Origin: Uranotaenia lowii
Taxonomy: Eukaryota; Arthropoda; Insecta; Diptera; Culicidae
NCBI RefSeq assembly: GCF_029784155.1
Contig: NC_073693.1
Coordinates: 228,921,961 to 228,985,960, forward strand
Direction: 5' to 3'
Length of the DNA: 64,000 nt
Shown here: one piece after another, positions 36,479 through 48,649 of the stretch
Layout of the letters: each line of letters begins with the position of its first letter
Numbering within the stretch: position 1 is the first letter of the stretch
Notes under the pieces: generated by a model
Seen by the model: only the letters and a program-made list of their open reading frames with translations
Told to the model about the DNA's origin: nothing
The model's database searches: none
Translations under genes and position numbers: made by a program

Positions 36479-39029
36479 ATTTTTTTGTAAAAAACTGGAC
36501 TGATTTGCCGTTTATAGTTCATGAAACTATATTTCAATGCTATTTACATACATAACTCTGTTTTTTTTTTCAACGGAAATCAGAAAAAAGCACATCAGAA
36601 CGCATTAACATTTAATCAGCTTTTTAAATAAAATACTTAAAACTTGAAGCTAGTTTTGCTGCAAACACTTTACAAAGCTCGAAAAAATGGTGTTTTTTTT
36701 ACCTGTTTGACATGTATCATTATTCCCACGTTATAAGAAGCGCGCGCTACCTGCATATGTCAGTGCCGTTTTTTGACCATTGATTGTTTTCAATGCAAAA
36801 AAGCAATTCATTATTTCTTTCATAACTGTTTCAGGAGTTGTTGGCCCACTTTTTTGTCTTCAGATGAAATTGCATAATTTTTTTCATTAAATGGATCATT
36901 AATTGTACTGAACAATGGTTTCTGGGGGTTGTGATTTTCGAAATTCAAATATAGCTAGAAATAATAACAATACCAAAAATGCACAATAAATCCGGTAAGC
37001 CATCAAACAAATTTTCCATAAAAAAATTTTTGTTCCTTCTTCTAAAGCTTCGGACAAAATGATCACAGAAATAGTATAAAAAATTATAACACCGGATTTC
37101 AAAAGAAATGAAATCCGTATCCTAAAATGCTTTTATAAAAACTTTTTTTGAATAAAAAACATTCTTTTAGCAAGTCAACTTTGACAATTCTCCTTCAACT
37201 GAAGTTGGAACAATACAAAATCGTTTAGTATATTTGAACTCAAATTCAAATCGATGTGACACACATAAAATGGAACAGTAATGTTTTGAATTATTATTGA
37301 TACTCAACGGTTCTATTAGGTAATCAACCTCTAGCACATAAACTGAGTGAATCATCTCCAATCGACAAGCTTATAAGTTCATGCAAACTAGCGCGACGTG
37401 AAAATGTAAAAAAATTGACATAAGTAACATTTAAACTTGAATCGATTGCAGCTTTTGCATTCCATTTGCTTTGTGGAAATATTTTTTTAAATTTTACCGA
37501 GTTCATATTAAGTGAAAGTACAACTGCAACGGAAGCCAGTGGAATATTGAAAATTCCAGCCAAACCCAACAAACCGATTTCGGGGGAAAGCCAACAACCC
37601 CAACACCAATCAATTTCAACCATTTCGTTCAAAGGAAGGAAACTTCCGGCTATGTTTCTTGTCGTTATCTCCTTCCTGGCAGACGATAAAGTTTCTGTTT
37701 TCACTCTTCGGGGATGATTTATGCAGAAGGAAGGTGGGTGCATGTTTTGGTAGTAAAGTTGCTAACTTTGAGAAATTTTCACGTCTATTTATCACGGCGG
37801 AGTTCAATATTTATTTTTCAGCTGCAAATAATGCAATTGTTTTGTTCAGTTCATCATGTTGAAAAAAAAACAAGAATTAAGCAATTAGTACCTACTAGAA
37901 AAATGATGACCAGCCAAAAACATTAAACATTTTCATCTAGCCTTGGAATAACTATATATTGCAGTAGCTTTACTCTGTTCTTACAAATCAGACTGAATTA
38001 CCATCATCATTTGAACATGGATGCATTTTCTATTAGGAGCAAGGAGCAAGCATTTTTCTCGACACACTTCTACAATCTGTTGGAACTTGTTTCCTATCTT
38101 TTTATTATCACCCGGTTTGTTGGTTGTACCTATCACAATCGCATTGATCAAAGTTCCGTGATTGCGGGTTATTTTTCTTTGCCTTTTTGCTCTGGTACAG
38201 TTGACAAGTAAATCTTACCTCATTGATAACGATGACGCCATTCAACCATAGTTGTTTACCAAAAGATTTTTTTTCTTACCGTTTACCGTGAAAATCTGAC
38301 GTTTGATTAGTTTAAATTGGCAATTTCAAATCATTTTTTCTTTATTTCAAAGATACAATAAACACAAAAAATGTAACAGATATTACTTTACAGATATTTC
38401 TTAAAAATAACTATTCGTTTCTCTTTGGGATGTTATTATAAAGTCGATCTCAGATATTTCGAAACTAAAGGAATAGTTGAATCCACTTTTTTGACAACCG
38501 ATCGGTAGGCATTTGTCCAATTATGTTCAACCAATGAAAAGTGAACAAGTTGACCTTTTCGTTTCCTTTTTCGTCCGAACGAGTTTGTTCTGGGATTAAT
38601 GAAATACTTGAAAAGAGTACATCTAAAGATCAAAGTTAGGCCAACCCTTGACAAATGAAGTGTTTTTTTTTTATCAAAACGGTATAGAATTTCATTCGTA
38701 AACCCAAAAATATTGAAGTCGAATATGAGATGAAACCTATCTAATCATGTTATCTGAGATTGGTAAATTATTTAACTATTGATATCGATATTGTTTGCGT
38801 TTTTCTGTGGATATCGAGAATTGATCATTTGGAGTTTTTTTTTTAATAAAACGCAGAAATAAAAATCGGTGTTTTTTAAGGACCATTTCAACAAAAAAAA
38901 TTCGGCATTTTTGAAAATTTAATTCATTGTGGAAGAAGCTCTCCCCTTTCAAACGCAGTATTCATGAAAAAATCTTTTTATTTGTGTTCGCGTTGGATAG
39001 AGAAAAGTCGATCATAGATTAGAAGCATT
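36479..39029. other. Non-coding part of unit B (matches 7539-9900)
   Basis: AT-rich. The less AT-rich patch at 37440-37745 has open frames on both strands, as at 8480-8800 in unit A, with a few substitutions between them. No recognisable protein. Identity to unit A falls visibly after about 38285. Confidence 0.5.
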
Positions 39030-40605
39030 TTTGCGGAGCGAAAAATTTTTTGTGATTTTTTCTTGCCAAAAGAGACTTGATTCAAAGAAGAGTCAAATCT
39101 TCATTCAGGGACGCCTAAATATTGTCAAAAATCTAGCAATTTGAATGATAAAATGGCTTTTTTCCTACTTAAAGTTCTAGAAAGTGAGAATTATTCTAAA
39201 AGTTTGTCTACAACCCTATAGTCATTGCAAACATTCAGGCACAAATTTTTATTTTTTAGAAAAATCAATCTTATGTTTTTTATCCAGGCAATCATTGAAT
39301 GAACAATTGTTTTTGGATAAATATAAGTTATATCGTGCTTGAATGTGATCACGAATCATTTAGTTGGAAAAATGTCTTTTTGAGCTCAAGGGATCAATTG
39401 AATCCATAAGTAACATTTTAGAAAAAAAATCTTAAAAAAACAAGCGTTAACCTTATCTCGGAATTAAAGGCATTATAGAGTACTTACCATTCCCCAACGA
39501 TTGACATATTGGAATAAGTATTTTTGATAAATTTTGGTCATATGGGAAACCTTTGAAAATGATGAAAAATATTCTTAAAATTACATTTGGTAAAATTTGT
39601 TATCAATTGTTCAGTTCCTCAGAAAAAAATATATTTAATTTAATTTTCTAAGGTAACAGCATTTCATAGCACATTAGAATTTTGTGAGAAATTTCAATTG
39701 CGAGACATAGATGATGGATCAAGTCACCCCAGTGATCAAGTATCCTCATTCTTCTTTAACGAATTTTTACAGTTTACATTCCATGTTAAATTTCGATTTA
39801 TTGTTCGACTGGGAATAATTTATAGATTATCTGTTGTTTTTTTGGTCTTATCAGGTCAATTCTAACACTTTTTGTATGTGCTTCATTCAACGTTTCGAAT
39901 TATATTAGTTCTTTATATGCTTAGGACAACTACACGAATATCCGATTCCTTGATAAACAATTAAAATTTTCAATATGTCAAGCATTGAGGAATGGGATTG
40001 AATTCATAATGCCTTAATTTCAAAGCAAAGGTTACATCTTGATTTTTTTTTTTAAGAAATTCTTTTATAAAATATTTTTTATGGGTTCAAACTATCCCTT
40101 GAGCTCAGAAAAACATATTTGATTGAATGATTGTGATTACCACTAAGCCCGATATAACTCATATTTATCTAAAAACTTTAGTTTATCCAATGATTGCTTG
40201 GATCAAAAGTTGTTTTTTTTTGACAATTATAAATTTTCGCCTGAAAGGTTGTAGACGAACTTTTAGAATTCTCTATATCTAAGGCTTTAAAACTGAGAAA
40301 TGATAAGTATTATGGCCAAAAATTTTCAATCTACCTTTTATCATTCGACTTACTTATTTGAATGAAGAGTCAAGTATCCTTGAAAAAATTTGTTTGTTTA
40401 TTTGTCTGGGATTCCTTGAAAAAAGGATCAAGTCTTCTTTAACTAGAAAAAAATCACAAGTTTTTTTGCTCTGCAAAAATTCTTCTTATGAATGAGATCC
40501 AGTATTGTAATAATTATTGGATTAAAGATATTTGAAACTGATGAAAGATGTGATGAAAATAAGAAAATGGAACAAGTATATTCATTCTCCTCTACCCTTT
40601 TAAAA
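39030..40605. repeat. Imperfect foldback repeat
   Basis: The left arm (about 39030-39530) and right arm (about 39960-40500) are diverged inverted copies. TCTAAAAGTTTGTCTACAAC at 39197 pairs with the reverse complement of the stretch ending at about 40268. The ATATAAGTTATATCG-like and GAGCTCAAGGGAT-like segments also mirror one another. The right end, AGTATATTCATTCTCC (about 40577), resembles the GATCAAGTATCCCCATTCTA end at about 61693. A single arm is also present at about 10590-11150 in unit A. Probably an old MITE family inserted head to head. Confidence 0.7.
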
Positions 40606-41160
40606 AAGTTTGCAACGAAGCTTTTTTACATGCAGCGCTAACTGCTTTTCAGTTACGGAACTTTCAGAAAGGGTGATGATGGCTGTTTTTTCAACACGAC
40701 AGTGAATATAAATTGTTTTTAAAACTAAGTTTTCTGCAGAAAATGTATCATTCGGAAATAAAAAGCACTGGGTCGGGTGAGAAAATCTTCAAAAATCTTA
40801 CTATCTAATCTAATCCAATGATTTTGGCGCACGCAAATACATTTTTTCGTATGTTTTTGACAAAAACTTATTTGAAATTTTAAGGTGCTAGAAGTAACTG
40901 TAGAGTATAAGGCAAAGAAAAATAATTAAAAGAAAATTTATGAAAATATAACTTGCGCATTTGGCACGGTGCAACAGTCAGGTAAAAGTAAATGCAGAAG
41001 TGTTGGTGAGATTTGCAGATCGGTAGGTAGAAACTGTATATACACACACACGTCTTCGCTTTCGGGTTTCGTTCATGTGAGAACGAGAGAGAAAAAAAAC
41101 GATGATGAATTCCGCACGAGCGAAAAAGAGAAAAATGTAGCTTAACGAAGTCGCAAAGGC

Positions 41161-43167
41161 TCCATCATCAGCGATGCCACACATACCGATTTTTCGGTAT
41201 TTATACCGATTTTTGAGCAAAATTTTGACCAAGAATCGGTATATACCGATTACCGATTTTTGGCAAAACATACCGATTTCATACCGATTTTTAAGATTTT
41301 AACTCAAACTTCATTCCACTTCCACATTCCCACTTAATTCAAGCTATCCTCGTAAAGGTCCCGTAGAAAGAAGACAAAGTGCGGTAGCTGGCGTGGCGTA
41401 AGTTGATCTGTACAACTTTTAAAGTACCCTGCAAAGATCTCCACTGCTCACTCTCATAATTCGTTCAGTTGTTCACGCTGTTTTGTTCCTATGTTCTGTC
41501 AAATGATGCACTATTATAGTGCTCAACCTCAAAGCCAAAGGACTCAGCTCAAGGCTGATATTTTACCTTCACGACTGCCAGCAGAAGGTAGAAGTTTCTA
41601 AAGATCAATCTCAATTGACTATGCTCTTGTCTTCTGAGGTAGCATGCTTTTCAAGGGCAAAAATACACCGTTGGAATATAATTCTTGTTCAATTTGTCGC
41701 CAGATGTGGTATGTCAAGATTTGAAGTGCAATCAGATCCACGGTTTGTCATATCATCGGTATAATCTTCAATCCTTCTCCAACTTGTTAGCCAAATAAAT
41801 GATATCACATGTAGGTACCTAACTGCAGAGATCGCCAGGCCACGCCAGGGAAAGGGGTATTTCAGTTTTGGAAAAACTATATGTTTTTTTAACATTTTTC
41901 CTAGAACACCTTCTTTTCGAACACGTTTCTCATTTATTTTCGCCTAAAATTCTTAGGTTTTCATATGAATAATGTGTGATTTTCCAAAAAATAAAATTTA
42001 TTTTCCATTGCCTGAAAAAAAATTGAAGCAACGACCCTCTCAACTCTTTCCAATAATTTCTTTTTTTAATCGCTAGAGCTCATATCTAATTCTAAAGGCT
42101 TTGAAAGCTGAAATGGCCAGTTTGGCAAAAAAAAAAACATCAATCAAACGAAGAACATCAACTTGGGCCCATATTTACCTCGAACATCAAAAAGCCATTT
42201 GTTGGATTTGTAAGGGCATCTGTATTCGTGGTCTATACTTGGGTCTAATTTATACAAGAATTGAACCAAAGAAATTAGATCCGATCCAATGAAAATACTG
42301 GCAACTGCACTCGTGTTCCATTAACTGTCAAACGGCTTAGAACTACGTTAAATTGGATCCAAATCTCATCAGTTTTGGATCAATCCTTATACCAGCTCTA
42401 AAAAAAGTTGGGTTGAAACTGGTATAATAGATCACCAGTGCGGTTGCTCGGGTCGGAATTTGGGTCTAAACCGGCTGGTTGGACCACGGATACAGGTGCT
42501 CTAAGTGCTTACGAAATTAAAATTTCCTTTAGGTTGATCTGGTTCTATTGCCTTATCGAATTTATCAAATTTACATCCCATTTTAGCTAAACATCAGTTA
42601 AAGAATCTAGTTTTTATTTCATTAATATGCCTAAACCACGTGTAACCTGAAAGTGATCGCCATGCCCTTATTTTTCTTATCAAACGGTAAATTTCAAATT
42701 AGATTTCCATTCAATTATAGTACTGGAAAGGAAAGGAATACTTATTTTGGATTCTCTGCTGAATTTTCATTTGTGATTTTTACTTTTCGTCAGCAAAAGC
42801 AGATAGTTTAAAAAAAAATGTATAAGTTGTAACAAACATAAAGTTCTGTTAAAATTTCAAAACCGTCTTTTTTGTAAACTTGCGTTACCTAGAACCAAGA
42901 TAAAAAAAAAAAGGAATAATATATGCTTAAACACACTTAGTTAGCTAGTTTAATACTCAAAGTAACATTCATAAGAGTTCTTAGACTTGCTTTTTATTGC
43001 AAGCTTCCAACTATATTAAAAATACGTTAGGAAGTTGAAAATGTAGGCATTTTTGAATATCCACCTCAAATACCGATTTTCATACCGATATTTAGGATTT
43101 TCATACCGATAAAAGATTTTTTTGGGTTCCAAAATACCGATAGAAATGTGGCATCACTGTCCATCAT
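41161..43167. mobile_element. hAT-type element with ATACCGAT subterminal motifs, 8-bp TSD
   Basis: The element 41169-43159 (1991 bp) is flanked by TCCATCAT (41161-41168 and 43160-43167). Its ends are CAGCGATGCCACA and, on the minus strand, CAGTGATGCCACA (12 of 13 identical). The first 120 bases hold about six ATACCGAT/ACCGAT motifs in both orientations and the last 100 hold four more, an arrangement typical of transposase-binding subterminal repeats in hAT elements. The interior is degenerate, with only a possible zinc-finger remnant at about 42101-42292. Confidence 0.88.
42101..42292 (+). pseudogene. Possible BED-type zinc-finger remnant of a hAT transposase
   Basis: A 63-codon frame inside the hAT element contains TSTWAHIYLEHQKAICWICK: an aromatic W-x-H start, then C-x2-C after an Ala-Ile. 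BED fingers of hAT transposases have a W-x2-(F/Y) helix start followed by C-x2-C, and a downstream His pair, which I cannot see here. If real, it is the only surviving coding piece of the element's transposase. A chance resemblance is possible. Confidence 0.35.
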
Positions 43168-46000
43168 CCAGTCAGTTTAGAAACGAATTTTGACACAGAA
43201 GGTTGTGCAGCTAAACACGGAAAACGTCCAGTCACGACAGTAACTATACCTAAATAAGCAACGAATCAGTTGAAGCCCAGGTACTTAATATATTGCGCTA
43301 CTTTTTTCATAACTAGTTGCTTCATAAGAGTTAGGCAAGGGTGTCCAAAATAAGTCCCCTGGTTCAAAATAATTCCGTTATCCTAATTTCGCTGTTGTTG
43401 AATGACGCAGAAAGTTTTCCCGGGGGACTGAAATCAACAAAAATTGAACAATACTCTGGTTTAAAAAACTACAGACGATTGCGTTAATCACTTGTTCCTA
43501 CCATTTTCTCCTATCCACTTTTGATAATTCACATTTATCATAAAGAATTTAATCTTTTTTTGCAGCTTCCAAAAATAATCCGCGAGCTGACATTTGAATC
43601 CTTAACATCATCATTTTGATTTAAGTGCTCACTGTTTGTCTATTTGAGCTGCAAACCGCCAATACTGTTTGATAGTATTTTTCAGTGAAACAGGGTGCGT
43701 AATCCTTCTTTGGACTTAAAGACTTTTTTGATGCTAAAATGCCAAAATAACTCATTCCGTTGGCATAGTTTTAAGATTTTTTTTGCCACATCAATAATCT
43801 CTTGCTTCATACTATCAAACCACTATGTTCCATGAAAATTAGGTAAGTCTAATGAAGTTTTCCACGTTTCAAAAAATGTACTACACTGCCTCTTCAGTGG
43901 TAAAATAGTGGAAGGCATTTTGAAATATCAGAATGGTTAAGAAAAATCAATTTTTTAACTGTCCAAGCCAAAAGTTTAAACAGAAGCCTCTATCACCATG
44001 ATGATACAAAGAAAATTCATTGGAAAACCCGGGAAGTTTGTTTAGAGTGCAAAAAATAGGACACTTTCGACTATAATATTCCAAAGTTTGTTTCAATACA
44101 AAATAATCAATTGAGATGCTTATTTTCATAAGGATCCACCAGAACAGTAACAAAATGGAACTGTAGGTTCTAAATTTGGAATTTTGATCATGCATATCAT
44201 TGTAATTATCCAATAACGATGAAATCAAAATTTAAAATTCTCATTTAAATTTGCAAATCATTAAGGGAGATAAAGGCATAACGGTCACCTTTAGAAGGGC
44301 GCCTATTTAACCATAGCTATATTATATAAGTTACCATAAACTGGGGGAACTTTGACCAACATGAAGTTTTTGCAGATAATCAACATTAACTAGGTCTGAA
44401 GTTGAAATATCTGAAATCTATTTTCTACGTTTGAAAGCCTTTAAATTGAGTTTCAAATAGGCTAAATTTGGTTTGTAGTTGAAGTTTTTTTTATATTACT
44501 TAAAATGAAGTTAAAAAGTTTTTAAATATTTATTTTTTCGAAGATTCACAAACAAACACCTCTCCTGATAAAATGATAGCATTGAGAATCGAATGAGTTT
44601 TTTTATACGAAATTTTTTTTTTTCCCTTTATATAGTTATAGTTTTACAGTTATTACTATGATCATTATGTGATAATTTTAGGATGTTCAAAAACATTTTC
44701 TATGAGAAACCCTGTATAGAACAGATAGAAACCCTATCAAATGGGTGAGTTTCAATAAAAAAAAAGGATATAGTAATAGTTGGAAAATCTAGGGAATTCA
44801 TGGTGGTAAAATTTGATTTGTTTTTGAGGCCAAAAAGTATTGAGAAATGTTTATAATTTTTACCCGTAAATGTATGCAGCAACATTGTTCATCTTTTGAG
44901 TATATTTGTTTTTGAAAGAAAACGTTAAAAAATTCAATTGAGTCCAAATTCCAAATATTGATGCTTTAAGCCTTCTGTGCTAACTGCCATCAAAACAAAA
45001 ATTTTGAAGATGTTGAGATACGTTAAAACCACAGTGATCAAAGTTTCAACGAAACATGAAATCTGGTTTTACAAACATTTAGTTATAGCCACTAATGTCG
45101 TTTGAATATTCTGCTATCAATGATCATGTTTTATCCTCCCTACCTCAGTTAGTATTTTAAAAAAATTTAGTGTTACAAAAAAGCAACCCTTTCAAAATCG
45201 AAAATGAATTTACTAAGTGATCAATGTTCCACTAGTTTACGGCGTTTTTATATTTTTCCTATTCAGACACCAAAAAAAGTCTATTCCCTAAAGGACTGAA
45301 ACTTGAAAAAGTGGATCCAAATGCAAAGTATTAAAGTATCTAAAAATGCATTTTGAAATTTTTTACCGAAAGTTGAAATCAGTCACTGTAGGGACAAAAT
45401 GAGAATTCTCACTGAGGAACTGAATAGCTTTTGAATGCATGGATGGAAGTCGTTAAAATTTTTCAGTGAAGCTACCATGTAATGTAATGTGTACGAGTAC
45501 AAAATTTGTTGGCAATCTGTTAACTGGTTATCGAAATATCGCCCAAATTCTAAAGTTCATTGAACAATTTTTTTTTTGGGCAGGATCGAGAAAAAACGCG
45601 TTTATTCGGGATTGGTATTTTGTCTGTGGAAAATCCAGACTCACATAGAAAAGTTGTGAAAAACGGTAGAAGAATAAGTTTTACTTTATCGGACAGAATT
45701 TGAAATTCATTTTTCAGATGACATCAAAACTCCTCCAACCTTGGATGCGAATCTTTCGTCTAGCTTTCAATCCGTTGTCATGTCTATCAAGCATTCATAT
45801 TCTTGCGATGTTATCAATTCTGGTTTCTTCGACACCGGAAAAGGTCCACCCATTTCAAGTCTTCGATCTTTTCATGAAATATTGCTGGAAGCTGTTCAAT
45901 AAATCCTGCGGAAAAAACATTGTGATTGTCATTGTAAATGAATTTATTAGATACTTGGGTATGTTAGTTTAACTTTACATCAAGGAATACAAAAAAATGT
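43168..46000. other. Intergenic, AT-rich; one solo MITE end
   Basis: Several short frames are seen (43947-44228, 45466-45648, 45700-45972) without recognisable motifs. A stretch at 44263-44293 (GGGAGATAAAGGCATAACGG and what follows) matches the inverted end of the MITE family at 47369 and 58729 and is a solo fragment. Positions 45712-45905 are less AT-rich, preceded by TTTTTCAG, with two overlapping open frames. This might be an orphan exon, but support is weak. Confidence 0.45.
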
Positions 46001-46024
46001 TTTCAATGAAAAGTGTTGTGAATG

Positions 46025-47297
46025 TCATAAAATGTACCTGTAAATGCTCGTTGAATTCTTGGAAATTTTCGAATTGGAATTTACATTTGGAAAGCTGTCG
46101 AGGTTGCGCTTTTTGTGCAATTCTGCCCAATATTTGATTTTTCTTTTGAAGGCCATGATTTTGCTGTTTGAATCGTAGATTGTTATTTCTTTACCTTGCA
46201 TTGAAAGATTCAGGGCATTCATTTTATGAAAAATGTCAGCCAAATAAGCCAACCTGACGAGCCACTGATCAGCATTCAATTTGACCCCCAATGCAAAAAC
46301 TAATGGCTCTCAAAAACGTTCTAACTTCCGATCTTAATTTAAACAGGCGAGACAACGTTTTTTTCACGAGATAACTACTAGAACTTCGGTATGTAGTAGT
46401 AGCGTGGAATGTTGGATACCGATCTCTTACAACGCTTTGAGTAACCTTGAATTTTTCGGTCGAGCTTTAATTAAATTGATTATTTTTACGCTTTCGTCCA
46501 AGACTTCTTTCAAAGATGATGATAGTTCATAGCGAATGCATGTTGATGAAGGATGCAATGACTACTGCAGTCCGTACATATAAAAATACAATTCCCCATG
46601 GAATATTGTTGTCCGTAACATAATCATCAATGAGCTTGAAAATTTCAGTCCCCATTGAAGAAGTTGGTAACGGTTTGAAAAGGAACAAATCTTCTTCGAA
46701 ACAATCAGAACTTTGATAGCGAACAAATACCATCAGAATTGCTAGTCCTGCTACATCTGTGGATTCGTCAAGCTGCATGGCGAATTTTGAAGCTCTCAAT
46801 CGAGAAACTAAAATGGTTTTAACATCTTCAGCCAAGTCACAAAAACTCCTAGAAAGCTCACTAAGTACAACGCAAGAATAACCTTTTCATTGAGTGTTTT
46901 TACGGCGCTTTTTTGCCAGACCCATTGGTTTTGCAAATGTTCCGTATTTTAATCAGCGATCCATGATGATTCCATTCCCTAAATTTTTTTTTTTAACTGG
47001 AATTTTAAAACAACAAATATAAACTCAGTACTGTGCTTGTTGACGTTGTTTGTCAACAGCTCTTTGCTTTTTGTCGCACGCCCTTAAGTTCTACAAGACA
47101 AGTATAGGTGTTTTAATCGAAATAAATTGAAATGGATTGACAGTTGATCAGCTGTTTTTCCAATTGACTTCGATCGATTTCTACCAAACCGTTGGTCAAG
47201 TTTGGTTTATGATTTTCGTTTCGTACTTTGCGGAGCACTCTCAGAAGCTTCGCGGAGCACCAAGTGCTCCGCGTAGCACAATATAAAAAACCCCCTG
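46025..47297 (-). pseudogene. hAT transposase relic of SCAND3/ZBED5-like type
   Basis: On the minus strand the order is that of the catalytic region of SCAND3/ZBED5/FAM200-type domesticated hAT proteins. First comes FAMQLDESTDVAGLAILMVF with VRYQSSDCFEEDLFLFKPLP (about 46640-46800). Then, with stops, come an IINLIKARPKNSRLL-like and a LLLHTEV-like segment (about 46350-46500), and finally WLVRLAYLADIFHKMNALNL and SMQGKEITIYDSNSKIMAF (about 46140-46260). The Asp of LDEST is the first catalytic residue of hAT enzymes. Frameshifts and stops are present and the C-terminal dimerisation domain is missing. At 47291-47297 the minus strand begins CAGGGGGTTTTTTATATTG, a plausible terminal repeat, followed by the palindrome GCGGAGCACTTGGTGCTCCG. 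The other end was not found. Confidence 0.75.
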
Positions 47298-47366
47298 ATA
47301 TAGACCCTAACCACAAAAGAAATTTAAGTAACATTTGCGACTCAAGTTATGTGCAGGTATTTGATG

Positions 47367-48386
47367 TAGGGGAGATAAGGGCATAACAAGCACCCAGAGC
47401 ATAATAAGCACTACACTTTTCTACAAAAGTACGTATTTTTTTAAATAAACTTTCATGAGGATTTGTTTCGTACTTCCTATAGCATTAATTTTTCTCAAAA
47501 GAAGGAATCTCCTTATCATCTTTACAGAGTTATTTAAAAAAAGTCAGCTAGGTTCTCAAGTAACGAAAATATTATAATTTTTGAGCATCACGAAATGAGT
47601 TCTTACGATCTTAAAATAACCTTGATCTATACTGTACGCAGTGCAACATGATGCACACATTTTTTCTCAATTTTTACCATCAAGAACTTTTTGATTTTTC
47701 ACTTTTATCAATTTTAAAACACGTTTTTACTTAAATTTGTTGACTCGAGGCATATAGAACTCCACTGATCGAGACACGGTGAGCATTTTCTGCCGTAGAA
47801 TCTAGCAGTGATTTAAAATTGGTTTATAGAGCCACAACTTGACTTGTTTACATCCGACGATTTACCCTATTGGCAAGGTGTCGGAGAGGTAATCAAAAGA
47901 CTAGAGTTCGATTGATGATCGATTTTTTGATTGTTACATTATACGGTTAGTAGCATCATCCGCCAAACAAAGCACCAGAAACATAATGTATGAGCGTGTT
48001 TGATTTTTTTGTATTCTACAAACAGACCTAGATTATTTTGTTATTGTTTTGTTTGATGAAACTACGACTCACCTGACTTCATTGAGTTGAGTTCGCTGCT
48101 AGATTCCCCGGCAGAAAACGCTCCTCGTGCCTTGATTAATGGTGCTTATACTGCCTCAGGGGGGTTCTCATTATGCCCCTACAGTGGCTAGTTTTCAGCT
48201 TTTGGCAAACATTTTTAAAATGCATTTTTTAACGTTTTCATCTAGTTTTTCAAGTTTCAGCCCGTTAGGAAATAGGCTTTTCAAGTGTCTGAACACGAAA
48301 CAATAAAGTAACCTCCATTTATAGCTATTTTCTATGGTAAAATATGCGTTTTCCTTAAGGTGGCCATTATGCCCTTATCTCTCCTA
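47367..48386. mobile_element. TA-flanked MITE, copy 1
   Basis: The element 47369-48384 is flanked by TA. Its ends are GGGGAGATAAGGGCATAA and, on the minus strand, GGAGAGATAAGGGCATAA. It is about 1.0 kb with no coding capacity. A second copy, clearly diverged but colinear, is at 58729-59752. TA duplication with short inverted ends suggests a Tc1/mariner-dependent MITE. Confidence 0.85.
47865..47925 (+). other. tRNA-like (pol III box) segment inside MITE copy 1
   Basis: TATTGGCAAGGTGTCGG resembles an A box and AGAGTTCGATT, about 35 bases on, resembles a B box. No complete cloverleaf forms, so this is a tRNA-derived or tRNA-like remnant rather than a gene. The same segment lies at the same place in copy 2. 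Confidence 0.35.
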
Positions 48387-48649
48387 TTATCGTAATACTT
48401 TTTTGCTGTTTATAGCATTTAAATTTGAATGTAAACTAGGCTGGTCCTTGTAGTAGTGTAAGGTGTAGCCCTTAAGATATAATAACTGAAATTAAAGATA
48501 TCTATTTACAATTGATTTAAATCGCAAATTAGATTGTAATTGAAATTAAAATTCCAAGAAAAACCCTTTTAGGGATCGAATGCAATAACGACTGTTCGTA
48601 GATGTATTTTTATCTGCAAAATGCTTCATCATCTATTCAACGTGTGCTC

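Larger units (their letters stand above)
21860..39790. repeat. Large duplicated segment, unit B
   Basis: Counterpart of 1-11160, with an offset of 21859 at the left. Differences from unit A are the 2.1-kb insertion at 23847-25942, a longer C-tract at about 23018, and an I-type element (27537-36478) in place of positions 3559-7538 of unit A. The right part, from about 38285, is distinctly more diverged than the left part. Confidence 0.93.

Noticed and set aside
45700..45972. Possible exon after TTTTTCAG with two overlapping open frames
   Set aside because: The frames conflict, there is no donor site or homologous motif, and it lies beside a transposon relic.
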